Assembly: GCF_900496995.4 (NCBI RefSeq) | Contig: NC_044011.1 | Span: forward strand, 11,316,041 to 11,380,040 | Direction of reading: 5' to 3' | DNA from: Aquila chrysaetos chrysaetos | Taxonomy: Eukaryota > Chordata > Aves > Accipitriformes > Accipitridae | Length of the DNA stretch: 64,000 nt | Shown here: positions 50,001 to 62,836 of the stretch, in pieces | Layout: each line of letters begins with the position of its first letter | Numbering within the stretch: position 1 is the first letter of the stretch | The notes under the pieces: generated by a model | The model's database searches: none | What the model was told of the DNA's origin: nothing | Seen by the model: only the letters and a program-made list of their open reading frames with translations | Made by a program: the position numbers and the translations under genes

Positions 50001-52119
50001 ATACAAAATTAGAGAGACCTAAAGCATACACATGTACAGAATATTAAAGATTAGGGTGGTGGTTTTTTTTCCCCTGACGGACTTGTGCCTAAAGACCCAG
50101 ATATAAAAATTATAGCCCTTGTGTTGAGAAGCCTACTGTCTAAATAACTAGCTCGGAAAACTCAGGCTTTGATCAGCAGCTCAGTGAGGATTGCTCTGGA
50201 GAGAGGCATGTTTGAAACACACCAGGAAAAAAATTCTCCTGCTTCCCTGAGGTGGTGTGCAGTCTCGTTATTCTATTACCCTTCTGCTGGCGCTCTGCGG
50301 TTCAAAGAAGATAATGATGCTACTTCTGTCTAAAACTGGAAAAAAAAAAAAAAAGGAAAAAAGAGAAAAAAGGAAATGCTATCAGGTTAAACTGAAATGT
50401 GTTTCTTTTTGAGAAATAACTCACAGGTGCTTTCAGAGCGAGATTATAAAAATCAGGACCTTGGGCTTACACACAGAGATTTGAAATGGGATATACCAGC
50501 TCTCTGCTCCCGCTTATCAGCTTGACTGCAGCTTTTAGCGATCAAAAGTTATTGCTACCTGATAGCGGTCTTGGGTAACCTCTGTGAAGTGACTGATCCC
50601 CTCAGTGCAGCCTACAAAAGAAAGGGCTTTCTTCCACTTGGTGTTTCCTTGCATTAGGCAAAGCAATGTGGTGCTTTGGGATCCTCAGGCCCTGCACCGC
50701 TGCTAGATACCCAGCAGTGAGAAATGACAATTTTCGTCTGTGCTGACTCTTGAGCGGGCACTGGGTTACAGGGGTTGGTGCGTCTCTCCTCCTGTTTGTG
50801 GAAGACCTGTATCAAAAGCATCTGGCTTACATCTGGATTCTGGGTGGTTTTTCGTCACTGGGCATTGAAAATCCAACATGCAGAGGGGAAAACCCAGGGA
50901 ATGGCTGGGATGGGGCGGAGAAGCTGCCTGTTCAGTCAAGAGCAGCAAGGAACAAGTGGTGCTCCTCTAACTGCAAACGTTACGTTCCTAGTACAGGTTT
51001 ATCAGTATAATGTAAACAAATGGGCATAAACGCAGAGCATACCTTTCCAACAAAACCAGCCTACTGCTCAGCACAGCCTTACAGTTAGACAGTGACAGGT
51101 ATCGATATCGGTGGGTTTATAGTGTTTGACACCCGTGATCTGCAATTCACAACTTCAGTCATCACAACACTTCGGACACTTTATTATTATCTCTTTACAA
51201 CTAAGAACCATTAATGACTTCCTGCAGCGGTTTGGATTAAGCAGATCAAGTATGAATTAACTAATTTGCACTGAATCGCCCAGGAAATCTAACGAATGAT
51301 CAGAACTAGGCATCTTCACCTTCGGGGCTTCTCCAAAGTGCAAAAATAGATCACAGTATCTGCGAGGCCCTCCATCCTAGGATTCAGAACAGTAAGACCC
51401 GGCCCCTGTTACACATGTACTGCAGAGATCAAAGGTTGAGGAAAAAATGTTAAATGCAGTTAGAATTACAATAATAATAACTTACAGGTAGCTTGTTTTG
51501 TTTCTTTGAGGTATCCCTCTTTTCCTTGGGGGAAATAGTAAAGTATGGGTAAATATCAAAGTTAGCTTAGGCTAAAATACACATAATCATTGTTTGTTAT
51601 TGTTATCTGTAGTGCCTAGTAAACTCATGAGCTGTATACTGGTAAGAAAAAAAGACTTTCAAAGACAAGTCTTCCTCATTTCATTGCTACCAATTTCTGT
51701 TCACCTGGAGGTACAAAATAAGTATGTTGCCAAACCTGGTCTTCCTCCTTTCTTCTAGCTAATAAATCCTGCACCTTCTTTTCTGCAAGCTGCTGGCTGG
51801 TAGCTGGTTTTGTTGTTAAGGCAGCGAGGTACTCGATGTTGGGAACGCATCTAACCTTGAAAACATTTTGGGTCGGGCAGCTGAGGCCCGGCAGGTAACA
51901 CTGAGGAATTACTCAGCTGCGGCGTGTCTCGGATACCGCCGAAACTTCGGACTAATGCTCACCCAGGTAAGTAAGGCCCACACGTTCAGCGGTATACGGC
52001 ACAGGGGAGCGAAGAGTACTCGCCCGAGCAAACACGAGTACGTTCATTCCCAGATTGCAAATGCGGCAATGGATTAATTAGCGTGAGCTAAATACTTCAC
52101 TCCCGTATGCGTCTGTTCA

Positions 52120-53900
52120 TACATAAAAAGTGACTACAGATACCCAGCGTCCAGCGCGGCGCATTTTTACTGACCCACACTGCTCCCGCCTCGCCCAGCT
52201 GAACCCCCCGGGACTCGGAGCTGCCGAGCGTCCCCGAGGCCGGGACCCCCGGCCAAAGCAGACGAGTTTCGGGAGAGCTGTTTCCTGCTGCGAAGTGGGT
52301 AAACGTCCTACCCCTCCCACCCCCAATTTTGTCACGCTCCCTCGCCGTGCCACTTCACGGGGAGCGACGGGGCGAGCGAGCAGCGGAGGGCCGCCGAAGC
52401 CCTGCGCCACCGCACTCATTTGCGGGGGGGGGGGAAGGAAAGGAGAGGCGAGGCGGGAGCGCCCAGGTGAGGCCGGGAAGGCCCCGAGGGAAGGAGCGGG
52501 GCCGCGCTGACCGCGCCGGGACAGCCCCGCCGGACCCGCCGCTCTCCCGGGCGCGGCCCTGAGGGGGAGCGGGGCCGCGCCGGCAGCCGCCCGCGGGCGC
52601 GGGACGGGGGCGGGGCGGGGCCCGGCCTCGCCCCGCCCCTCCCCGCCTGAGGCCCGCGGCGGGCTCAGCCCCGCCCCTCCCGCCCCCTCGGAGAAGGGGC
52701 CGCGCGGCCGGGGCGGCTCTCCGGTACCCGCGGCGCTGCCCCGGCTAACAAAGGGGCGCCGGGGCCGAGGGAGGAGCCGCCGCAGGGCCGGGCCGGGCGG
52801 GGCGGAGAAGGAGGAGAAGGAGGGACGGCAGAGGCTCGCACAGAAAGTTGTGGGTCCGCCAGCGCAGCGGCACGGGAGCCGCCGCCGGGGGACGGGGCGC
52901 GGGGAGGAGCCGGGCCGGGCCGTGCTGTGCTGTGGGGAAGCGGGACGGCCTCCCGCCGCCGTGTCCGAGGGGTGAGTGGCGGCGGCGGCGGGTCGCTGGC
53001 GGCGGCTAGCCCCGGCACCGCTGGGAGCGGGGCTGCCCCGCGGGGAGGCGGCGGGCACCGCGGCTCCGGGAGGGGGAAAGTTTATTCCCCAACTCCGACC
53101 CGCTCAACGCGGGGCGGGGGCCGCGCACCGGCGGCCGGGCGCACCTGCGGGCGGGGCGGGGCGGGGGCGCCGGTGCGGGGCGGCTGCGGGGAGCCGGGGC
53201 GGGGGGCGGCCCCGCGGCGGGGGTACCGGAGGGCCGGCGGCACCGCTGCTGCCGCGCACCCCGCAGGGAGGAGGCGCGGGCACGCCCGGCCGCCCGCCGG
53301 GTCAAAATCCCCGCCGGGGGAGCGGGGCGGCGGCGGCGGCTCTGCCGGGGCGGCCGGGCGGGGAGCTGCGCGGGGCCGAGCGCGGGGCCCGTCCCGTCCC
53401 GCGGGGCTCGGCTCCCCCCGCCCGGGAGAGGGGCTTCGTGGCTTCTCCCACACGTGGCGGTCACGCCCCCCGGCCGGCGGGAGGAGCACGCCTGCCCCTA
53501 CCCCCCTCCCAGCTGGCTCCCAGCGGGGCTCCCTTGCTCCGCCACCCCCCTCCCCAAGCGGGGGTGTCCCGCTTGGTGCCAGCCGGGCGACGGTATCTCT
53601 GCAAGGGCTGCGTCCTGCCCCTCCGGGGTGCCCGGGTGGGCGTGGGGGGGGCCCTGTGGCCCCAGGACGGCTGAAGCTTGGCTTTCGTGGCCAGGGATTA
53701 AACTGGCCAGCGGCACCCCTCTGTGTCATCTCGCTTTTTCAATCCCATAAGGCGTCCCTCGGCAGGGGCACAGCGAGCGGGAGGCCAGCCGCCCCACCGT
53801 GTGCGGGCACGGCCAGCAAAGGCCAGCAAGCGTCTGTCCCAGCCTGGGCTTCCCACGCGGAGTCACGCCTGGCGCGGCCCGTGGAGTTACGGTGCCTCTC
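52120..53900. promoter_or_regulatory. UTRN: CpG island with the UTRN promoter
   Basis: About 1.8 kb of very CpG-rich DNA between AT-rich flanks, directly upstream of UTRN exon 2. Clustered GC boxes lie near 52606-52620, 52629-52641 and 52668-52680, and there is no TATA box. This matches the known utrophin A promoter, a TATA-less CpG-island promoter driven by Sp1-family factors and GABP. The GABP 'N-box' core TTCCGG was not seen by eye between 52,100 and 53,000, but a weaker ETS core (GGAAG) occurs near 52935. Start sites probably lie around 52,700-52,870. Frames of up to 334 codons on both strands in this island are compositional. Confidence 0.82.
52870..52971 (+). other. UTRN: Probable UTRN non-coding exon 1A (start uncertain)
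   Basis: The 3' end is set by a strong donor, GAGGG|GTGAGTGG, at 52971/52972. The 5' end is only an estimate from the GC-box cluster. No ATG occurs in this stretch, consistent with the non-coding first exon of A-type utrophin transcripts. The next acceptor is at 53918/53919, giving an intron of about 947 bases. Human UTRN has the same arrangement of a non-coding exon 1A followed by an exon carrying the start codon, though its intron length is not recalled. Confidence 0.6.
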
Positions 53901-53918
53901 TCTGCTCCTGCCCTGTAG

Positions 53919-54003
53919 GTGCTGGTGCTGAGCCGGGGCCCTCCATGCGAACCCTCTCCCGACGGATTTAGGCTGCACCCGTGGCGTTCCCCAGCCGGCG
54001 AGC
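53919..54003 (+). other. UTRN: UTRN 5' UTR part of exon 2
   Basis: A pyrimidine-rich tract (CCTCTCTCTGCTCCTGCCCTG) leads to the acceptor TAG at 53916-53918. The exon then runs 85 bases to the start codon. It contains a complete nine-codon upstream reading frame, stop included (53947-53973), with a weak start context (T at -3), ending 30 bases before the main start. Confidence 0.85.
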
Positions 54004-54082
54004 ATGGCCCGCGTGTCCGACCAGGAGGAGGGACCTGGCGGGGGACACAGCGAGTTCAGCGACATCATTAAGTCCAGATCAG
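54004..54082 (+). CDS. UTRN: Utrophin, first coding exon (partial gene)
   Basis: Seventy-nine coding bases: 26 codons plus one base, then a perfect donor AG|GTAAGG at 54083. Utrophin is the large (~3,400-residue) dystrophin paralogue. It links F-actin, through N-terminal calponin-homology domains, to the dystroglycan complex at the membrane and at neuromuscular junctions. The peptide begins MARVSDQEEG and ends EFSDIIKSRS. That last block is identical to human utrophin, and both proteins have exactly 26 residues before the split codon, which completes an aspartate in human. The residues between are divergent and glycine-rich. The start has a strong context (AGCATGG). The actin-binding domain is encoded by later exons beyond this window. 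The A-type N-terminus means this is the full-length promoter, not one of the short isoforms. Confidence 0.95.
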
Positions 54083-54268
54083 GTAAGGTGTCGAGAGAAA
54101 TGGTGTGCCTCTGTTTTCTCCTCTACGCGTAGCTTCTGACATCAGCTTGCATTTTTAAACAGCACGTTTTTCCAACTGTTTTTTTGGCTGTATATTGGTA
54201 GTACAGTGAGCGACTGAGGCTGTTCGTGCAGCTGTCCTACAATTAAGTAATAGTAATTGTAGATCTCG

Positions 54269-54293
54269 TTTTTTTTTTTTTTTTTTTTTTTTT
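54269..54293. repeat. 25-base poly-T tract
   Basis: Twenty-five uninterrupted T residues about 190 bases inside UTRN intron 2. No retroposon body or target duplication was recognised around it. It is probably length-variable. Confidence 0.97.
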
Positions 54294-57200
54294 GACAGTG
54301 TTAGTCAAGTCTGTTTGTTTGGAATCCACCTCCTGCATTATAATTACCTCTGCTTTTGTAAATAACCATGTGCTTAAAGTGCTCTTATGCAACCTAGTGT
54401 TGGCAGCTTTTGTGTTTATTCTCAGATGCTGAAAATGGCAACTGTGGCTGCAATACTGTACCTCTTAAAAGTGCATCGCGGTAGTACTCGTGCAGTAAAT
54501 TAATGTGCTTCCTCCTTAATGTAAAACAGTTGTCTAAGGCTACTCGCTCAGGCATTTCCTCTAGCAAAATGTTCATGTAACAGATCTGAAGGTTATTGGA
54601 AAAACATGGGGTTTTTTTGGCTGTTGTACATTTGAGTCTTCTGAGGCTCTGACGGATGCTGGGGTGGGTAAGGAGGTACCCTCATTTTAAGCAGGGGGAG
54701 GGTGGAGGCTTTGGAGGTGCAGAAGCGAGTTGTTAAAACCTCAGTAGAAAATTGCACTATGTCCAGAGACTGGATGCTCTCTTCTTTAGCCTCAAAGGCT
54801 CTCTTTTTTCTCTTAAACGCAAAATGCTCCTGTTGTCAAAAGATTTTCCTTCGATATCTGAAACCTAACAGTGTGTTTTTTTAAATGTTCCATACATTAA
54901 AACCTGTAGCTCTTCGGTGGGTGGTGATTTGATACATCAGTTTACGTAGGATGCGGGTTTGAATCTGGATCCCATTGGTGTTTGAATAGTTTCTTAGACC
55001 TCCTCTTTTTGAGGCAGTCTTCCTCTTAACTTTTGGAAGTGCCGTTTATGAAAAAGAAATGTTTGTGGTTTTCCATCTCGAATTCTGTAGTGCTGGTTTA
55101 CGTTTTCTGCTGTTATTTTGAAACCTCTGGATGTAACTTTATTTGATTATAAGCGTGTAGTCATCACCTCTAAGGGCTTTGAGTTTGGGGATAGCTTGCA
55201 GACAGTTTGTATGCATATATGTATGCAAGTACTATGGTTTTATAGGATGTCTGAGGAAACATGGCTGTATTTGAGGTTTTCCTTGGATGAACAAATTGTA
55301 CAGTAAGTTTTGTTGTTTTGGTTAGGGCAGACGATTGTAAATCTCCTATTACAACTGCTTTAAGTTTCTTCTCTGTAAATGAGAAAGTGATGTATATTCT
55401 AACAGTCACAAAGCTAAAAGACTTGTGCATTAAATTAAAAATAGCAAGTGAAGATTGATCTTAAATAATTCATCTTTTCTAAATAATACACTGGTTCGGA
55501 TCTGGATGTGCAATTTCTTCAAGTTAATTACTGAACTACATAGCTCAGATCTGAACCATTCCCTACAAGTAAACCTGTGGGAGGGGTTTCTTAATGAAAG
55601 GGCTGAAGTTTCCTGAAGTAGAGATGACAGCAAATTAAAGGCTAGTTGTCAGGACTGGTGAAAAAAATATCGTAAGCTATGCTTCCATTTTTCCTAGATA
55701 TCTGGAAAGGAGAATGCTAATTTTGATACTTAGAAAGGAAAACTGAGTAGTTTTTTGCTGGGAAGATTCCTTTAGCACGGGGATGTTCTTCACAGTATGA
55801 GTGACTGGAGTACAGCAGAAGTGTTACCTTATAACTTATTAATATTTGGGGTAGCTAGGGGTCTGTCTGGGTTTTGAGGCTACGGAGAACAGAACCAGAC
55901 AAGGTTTAGGATTTCCACTTTCCTTTCTTTTGTCATAGAAAATGGGCTGTTACTCTGTTTCTTGCTACTCTGTCAGTTCATCACCTGCAATACAGGAAAT
56001 CTATCACTTTAATTAGAGAGAGTGTGCAAATACGCATTTAATATTTTTACTCTTAATAAAGAAAATACAAAAAACATTTCTAGTGGGTGAAAATTTTCAA
56101 GTGACTTAATATGTCATAATATTTTTGAGTGCATATTATTCCTGTGCATTTTTAAATAAGAACACTGAAAACAGTTTATTCTTGTAAATAAAAGAAGAGA
56201 TATGTATAACGTCAGTGTAAAGATCGCTTTCTCTCTGTGCTCTCCTGGGGAATTCTCTCTCTGTCTTTTTCAGCATGTTTTTCTTCATCTTTTTGGAACA
56301 GATCACCAAGCTGTTGGGATATCGTGATTATTTAAAAACATTCATCTTCTAAAAGTGATGGTTAAGATACATGGCTATATCTTATACTTTGTTATAACTT
56401 AGAAGAAAATTATCATTTGGAATGCCAGAATATTCCAGAGGTCAGGCCTTAACAAAGAGAGGTACTAGTAAAAATGTTTCTAAATATTTGGATACAAATG
56501 TAAACTTTAGTCTTTAGCAGCCTGTCCAACTGAACATACTGTCTTTTTTGTAGTCATTGGTGCTTTAGTAGTTATCTTGCTTTGGAAAACTGGGAAGCAG
56601 CTAGAAAGCCATGAAGGTGGCACTGTTAATACAGCGATTGGTTATTGAAAACCTGAGCTTTGATCTAAAGTTACTCTTACGAGACTGCTATAAGACATAA
56701 GAAGTTTTATGGCTGCTCAGGGCTGTGTGGTGCCCATCTACGCCTGTTTTTATGAGCAGAACAAGCTATGTAATTTTTTTCTTAATGACTTGTAATTGGG
56801 AAGCTACCAGCATACCGTGTGAAGGATACAGGAGAACTGCAGAAAATCATAATTTTTCTATAGAGCAATCAAAATCAATTAACAGCAGATTGGATTTCTA
56901 TTTGTTGCTTGTGCAAAAAAAAGTGTGTGTGCTGCAGGATTTCACAGATGGGCAAAAAGTAATTTTGCAAGTATCTACTCCCCCTTTGGGGAGTTCAAAC
57001 TGAGAAGATGAAGGATAAAACACTTCGAACAGAGATCTCTGTATGTTATTGATTATATTGGAAATATGTTTTCCTTCAGTGGTCAGAAGGAAAACTTTTC
57101 ATGAACGTACTATAAGCTATAGCTGTTGTAAGCCATAAATGCTTGATTAGCGAAAGCAAAAGAGTTGTTGCTTCTTCCCCCTGCCCCCTCCCCTCCCCCC

Positions 57201-58790
57201 GTAATCTTGCTTTTGTGACTTGTGATACTAGGAAAAGAAAGTAAGACTTCTTTCCATTGTCCAATTAGCATTTATTATTTTCTGCTTTGGATGTTAGATA
57301 GTTTGTTAGCACTGATCTACATGTAGCTACAAGTTATTTTTGAAGACACATCTTCTGCACTTAGAATAGAATATGATGGTGGCCAAAGCTGCCTTTAAAA
57401 TAACTGTTGGCTATGGTAATTGTAAGGGAGGCCGCCTTACGTTCACAGAAGAACCAAGCGTCTTTTTGCCCCCCTTCCTCGTGTACCAGTGGTGGATGCT
57501 GATGGCTCTGCGTGTCTGATGTTTAAGGGGTAGGACACTTGTTCGTGGATGGTTATGTTGGGTTTATATATTTATAATTAGCATTTATTTAGCATTATTA
57601 GCCTGTGCTGTGCCTGTGCGTCTGTATGATTGCTTGCTATGGAAAAGCAGTTTTCCCTTTTTTACTTCCCTATAGTATGAAGTAATGTGTATGGAGCTGA
57701 TTTATATCTTTGAAAGGCATCTTGTGCAGATAGGTGAGCATTTTCTCTTTGCAATAGCTTTCAGAGAGGAATGCTGTGGGATGATTGCCTTACAGTGGTG
57801 AAAACAGCGCTGTCATCGCAGGGCTTGAAGAACAGATGAGTCTTTGCTATGATTAATTATGGAAAAAAGACAAACTCACTTAAAATCTGTCATGGTAGCT
57901 TGGAATGGTAATATATAATTAAACAGTGAGACGTGACAGGAAAAACATTTCTGGAAGATTACTCTACGCCTCTGGTGCATTTTAAGATAGGAGTTCCTGT
58001 CTAAATTGAGGGTAACTTAATTCTCCTCATCTACCTTTCATTTTTAATTAAATTAAATATTTGACTGAAAGACTGCTTTGAGAAATTGTAACTTATTTTT
58101 GGAGTTCTTGGGCAAGGCTCGGTCTGAGAACTGCTGCTGTTGTCTGTCTGTCTGTCCGTCCCCGTGAAGCAACACTTACTTGGCCGGCAGCCCCCCTTGC
58201 TCCGGGATCTCCCTGCCCCGCGGTGCCGCATGTTGCCTTTGGAACCGGTTCCTTCGGTTGTGCCTCTTGTCGCCAGATCGCCGTGGGCCAAATGCGCTGC
58301 TTCTCGTTTGTCATTTTGGCTCCATCGGTGTGAAACGGCCGGGAGTCGTTATAGTTGCGGGCGGACCCTTAGGATTCTGTCAAGTGGGCGCAGAGTTGAC
58401 GTAGCTGGTTTTGCACTGTGTGAACTCTTCAGGGACGTTTGTGCAGAGTGTGTGCAGACAAGGTGTTAAAGACAAGTGACAAATTTGCTGCTCCTTATTT
58501 CTAGCCACTAAAATGACTATTTTTCTAAACTAAACCTTTAGGCTGCTGTAGCCTGGCTCCTTTCCGTTGCTTGTATTGCCTCCTTTTCTTGGGCTGTCTG
58601 CTGGGGACAGATTGGATGCTGCAATGAAGACAGTTCTAGGGTATTGCCTAGCGTTTATGAAATGGCAGATATATAAGTACCAGGCTGGTTTCTTCTAGTC
58701 TCTTGATTGGTACGTGAAGAAATAACATATGCTGCTCTGTGTTTGAAGCACGACTTTGCCTTGGAATAGAAATTGAGGCTCCTCGGGGAG

Positions 58791-58807
58791 AAAAAAAAAA
58801 AAAAAAA
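58791..58807. repeat. Poly-A tract, with a poly-C tract nearby
   Basis: Seventeen A residues; a separate run of 14 C residues lies at 58973-58986. Both are simple-sequence tracts in UTRN intron 2. Confidence 0.95.
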
Positions 58808-61800
58808 CCCAAACCATAAAAGCAGGCCATTGATTTGCGTGTGCTCTGCCAGGAAATGAAGACATAACCCTGGGCAAGAACTGCTATGTGAGGCACTGTG
58901 TGTAGTGTGTTCAGGGTTTCTAAAGAGGTCTAAAAGTCGGGGTGGGGAGAGGCAGCTGCTGGTGGTGTGGGACCCCCCCCCCCCCCACCCCACTGATGAG
59001 GATCCTGTGGAGAAGGAGTGCCTAGGTGAGGGGCAGACCAGGAGTGATGTGAAGTTACTGGCTCCACTTCCCCCAGTGCTCTTTGAGGTTCTGTTCCCCC
59101 TTCTCCCCTCAGCCCTCAGGTCTGGGGGAAGAAGGACTCTCGTACAGTATCATGAAAATATTTTTGGGTGCAAAGGAATTCTCACAGTTCACAGTATTGG
59201 GCACCTTAGCAAAGAATTAGCTGTGCTGTCTTAACACCTCTCAGCAACTGCTCCTAATTTTCCTCCTCACCTTGACTATTCCTCCAAGCAGAATCACTTG
59301 TCCATGGTGTGCGTGTTGGGCTTGACTCTCGTGAGCAGGTAAGAGTAGGGCAGTATTGTTATTAACGTCTTTCGAATGTAAGTGGGGAGACGGACTGGAG
59401 TGGGTAAATCAGCGTAGGTGTGGAAGGGCAAGGGCATGTGGGCTTGAGTTCCAGGACAGCATAGCTGCTCTGCTGCCAGGTAGCAGCATGGATTGGTGTG
59501 CTCAGAGCCCGCACGATCTGCTTTTCATGTGTTGTACGGTATCCCTCTTTCAAAGGAAAATGCGCAATTAGAGGAACGCAGCTGTTCCCACCCATCCTGG
59601 GAGCTGAGATGCTCCTAGCATGAAGGTGGGGAGAACTGCATTTATTTGGATGCCTTAATAACAGTCTGAAGAAGGAATAACAGGGTTTAAACATTGTGAG
59701 GTGGGAGGGAGGAGTTGCATTGTCTGACTTCTTATTGTGTTGATGAAAGAATAAGTTTTGGTGCTCTGTACTTTCTCAGAAGTCTGTTTTTTGTCTTCCT
59801 CCCCTCCTCCAGTGTGTTTCTGGAATGAAATAGGGAAACAAGCTGAGCTGTAATTTCAGAAAGTGACAGTATATTCTCAGAAGAAAGCTGGGCGTTTTAA
59901 AGGTAGCAACAAAAATAACAGGCTAAGGAAGTAGAAGAGCCCTCTGGCATCTGTGGGTTTGACAGAAGACAATGATATGGCTCTGTTGCAAGCTGCAGTT
60001 TTGGGAACGAGGCAAGAAACTACTGACTTGTAAATATACACAGCTGCAAAGTCAACGAAACATCTGCCATCAAGAAGGAGAGAACAGAAACTGCCATTTA
60101 TTTATTTATTAGGATATGACGTCTTTGGGTCTTTTCTTTGAAAGGACATCCGCACCACCTGATACTGCCCTTGGAGAGAATAAAAAGAAAACCTTACTTT
60201 CATTATTGGACCTGAGTTGAGCTCAGCCCCGAGTGGAGCCAAAAAAAAAAAAAACCTGAACCAAGATACAGACACTTGCAGTTATATTTTGTAGTCAGTT
60301 ATCTGTGGGACCAGCAGGTTGGGGCTGGTACAGAGTCGCTGGCTGTGACTCCAGGTGCATGTCCGAGCAGCAGAGAGACTCTGACATGACTGTGGATGGT
60401 GCCTGTGGAGGCTGGGGTCGGGCTGGGCGCTGGTTGTCAGTGGGGAGGCTGCTGGAAGACAGTCAGGCATAAAAGGGAGGGTAGGGGCTGTCGCAGTTCC
60501 TTCTGCCAAGGGCAGGGTTGAGCCTGTCTGGATGTGTCATGAGCTGCATCTTTGCTCTGACTGACCAGCTCTGGATGTGAGCCGCAGCGATGCAGGGGAG
60601 GCTGGTTTTCAATGGGGACCCATCTACAACCGTGGCAGTGACCTTCTTGTGAAGGTCTCTTATGCTCAGAAATGTATTCACTCTTTAATAATTTGCATTT
60701 TTAGATATTCATTAATCTGAGTGCACAGGACAGATGCATTAAACATGTTGAGATGCTAGAGAGGAGTAACTTGAGTGTTGCCTATCTTCATCGGTAGTTT
60801 CTCATGTAACAAGGCAGCTCTTGTGCCAGGGAAGCCTTCTCTAGCAGCCTAGCCCCTTTTCAGGTGTGGGGGTCTCCCGTTGGGTGTGGAAGAAGCGGTG
60901 AAGAGCTGCTGAGTCTTTAGCTGGTGGGAGACAGGGTGACTGTGTGTTTAGGTAAAAGACCGACTTCTATCTCAAAACCACTGGATACTTGCTGGTAGGA
61001 AAGGATATGGCTACATGACAGAAACTAAGTGTGTATTCTTAAAGTTATTTTGCTATTCAATATAGGGAATGGGCAGCAATACTTTTTCAGCCATAAGTTA
61101 TTGGTAATGAAGGTCCTTTCTGGACTTCAACACCTTTTCCCCCCACCTTGTGGAAAACCAGGAGGACCCACCATCCAAAAACTCTCAGAGATTTTGTAGA
61201 GGAATTAGACAAACATATAAGGAAAGCCACTGGCTTATGCATTTAGCTGTGGAGAACCACACTCAAGCCATGAAAGAACATGCTTTGATGGGCCTATGTA
61301 ATTCATTCTGCAAATAACTTCAGTTAGTTCCTTCGTACTCTGTTTTTGTTGCCTAGCATCAAATGTGGTTTTTGCTCCCCTCCTAGTTTAGATCATGGCA
61401 GAGGACCAAACGTGGAATATGCTCCTAAAATGTTATGTTACAAATTATTGATCAAAGTGGTGTGATGGATAAGTTCTGAAATGTTTTGCTAGCTTTTTTT
61501 ATTGTTATTAATTTACCACCCTATCCTGGATGAGCAGAGAAGAGTAGTCTGTACATGAATAACAAATGGAGATTTATTTGAACATTTTACAGGAGCATGC
61601 TGGGAATAGAGTGAAGCCTTTTGATTTCTATGCTATTTTAATAGTTATATTACAAAATATGATTGTATTAAAAGGAGATTATAAATAAAGTAGTATTTAA
61701 ATGCCAACAGACGAAGACCTTTCTATTCCCTCTTTCTAGGCTTTTACTTCTGTTACAACTTAATAATGAACAACAGCTATGGTCAGCATAAATCATTTCC

Positions 61801-62799
61801 AGAGAGAGTTCATTGCTCTCTCTTTCTGGTTTCTACATGTACATCTTGTTCTTGGATGAGGCTTCTTGTGGAAATTCACGGGAACACATTGTGTTAATGC
61901 CTTGCCTCTTTCCTGAGAAAAGACTTTGTGGAAGTTGAAAGTCTGGTAGCGTCCTTCTGGATATAGTTTTGCTCTCTTTGGGACAGTGGTGTGTAATCTT
62001 TCTGCTCTGAATGCTTTTCCTCTGTGCTCAGGAATTTTTCTCTTGGACCTGGCTGTAGTGCCCAATCTAGAGCTTGCTGGTTTGATTTACTGAGCTTTCA
62101 AAAAAAAAAAAAAAATTTAAATCAATTTTTAGCTAATTTAACATGCTGTTCATTCAGAATAGAGTTTATTAAGTTTAATCTGAGAGTTATTAAAGGTCAT
62201 AGTACATATGTGAAGTATTCGCTCTGGTCTTTCTACTCAAAAAATACATTTACACACTTTATGATCTGTGCAGAGGAATAGTCTGTCTGGCAGAGTGTCA
62301 GACTCATGCAGTGCCCAGGTACTTGTGGGCAAGGGTGCTGTTTCTCCCTTGTGCCCTGAGGGTGGGAGCAAACACTCCAGGCTGCTGCAGGTTCCTAGTG
62401 GGCTGTGGACCACAAGGCCTGTTGCATCTTTGGGGCTCTCTGTGCTCCTGCCTCTGACTGTTGCCTGGATGCCTCAGGAGAGGCCTCCCCCCACCCTCCC
62501 TTGAGTGTTATTGTTTGAATATTGAGATAATTCAGGACAAAAGGATACTTTTAAAACACCCATCCCAAACCACAGTTCTGGTTTCACTGCACATTTGAGA
62601 ATTTATTAAAGCCATGAAACATACCTTTGGAAGATTATGTTGCTGTCTTGATAGGATAAGTCAAATGTTGACCGTTATATTAATGTAGAAGTGAGTTTTA
62701 TACTGAAGTGCAGAACAAGCACGTCCAAAATTGAACAGAAGAAAGAGGAAGAGTTCAAATGGGGTTGTGCCCATTGTCATGAAATGCCATACTGTTCTC

Positions 62800-62836
62800 T
62801 GTGTGTGTGTGTGGTTTGGTTTTTTTTTTTTTTTTT
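62800..62836. repeat. (TG)n followed by poly-T
   Basis: A short TG repeat, then 17 T residues starting at 62820. A separate 16-base poly-A run is at 62100-62115. Simple repeats in UTRN intron 2. Confidence 0.93.

Larger units (their letters stand above)
33353..52100. other. Intergenic DNA upstream of UTRN, no gene recognised
   Basis: Nearly 19 kb without a supportable exon or RNA gene. It contains simple tracts (poly-T 35200-35215; (AG)n 41039-41057; poly-A 50340-50354), a moderately GC-rich pocket at 36,900-37,600, an AT-rich block with many TAAT cores at 48,150-48,450, and three CTCF-like cores (43328, 47234 and 48670). Open frames reach at most 159 codons and sit in the GC-rich pocket, on both strands, without domains. 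UTRN distal enhancers may lie here, but the sequence alone does not prove any. Confidence 0.6.

Noticed and set aside
52117..53931. Frames of 313 and 334 codons on opposite strands in the UTRN island
   Set aside because: Mutually overlapping, Pro/Gly/Arg/Ala-rich, and covering the promoter and exon 1A; compositional artefacts.
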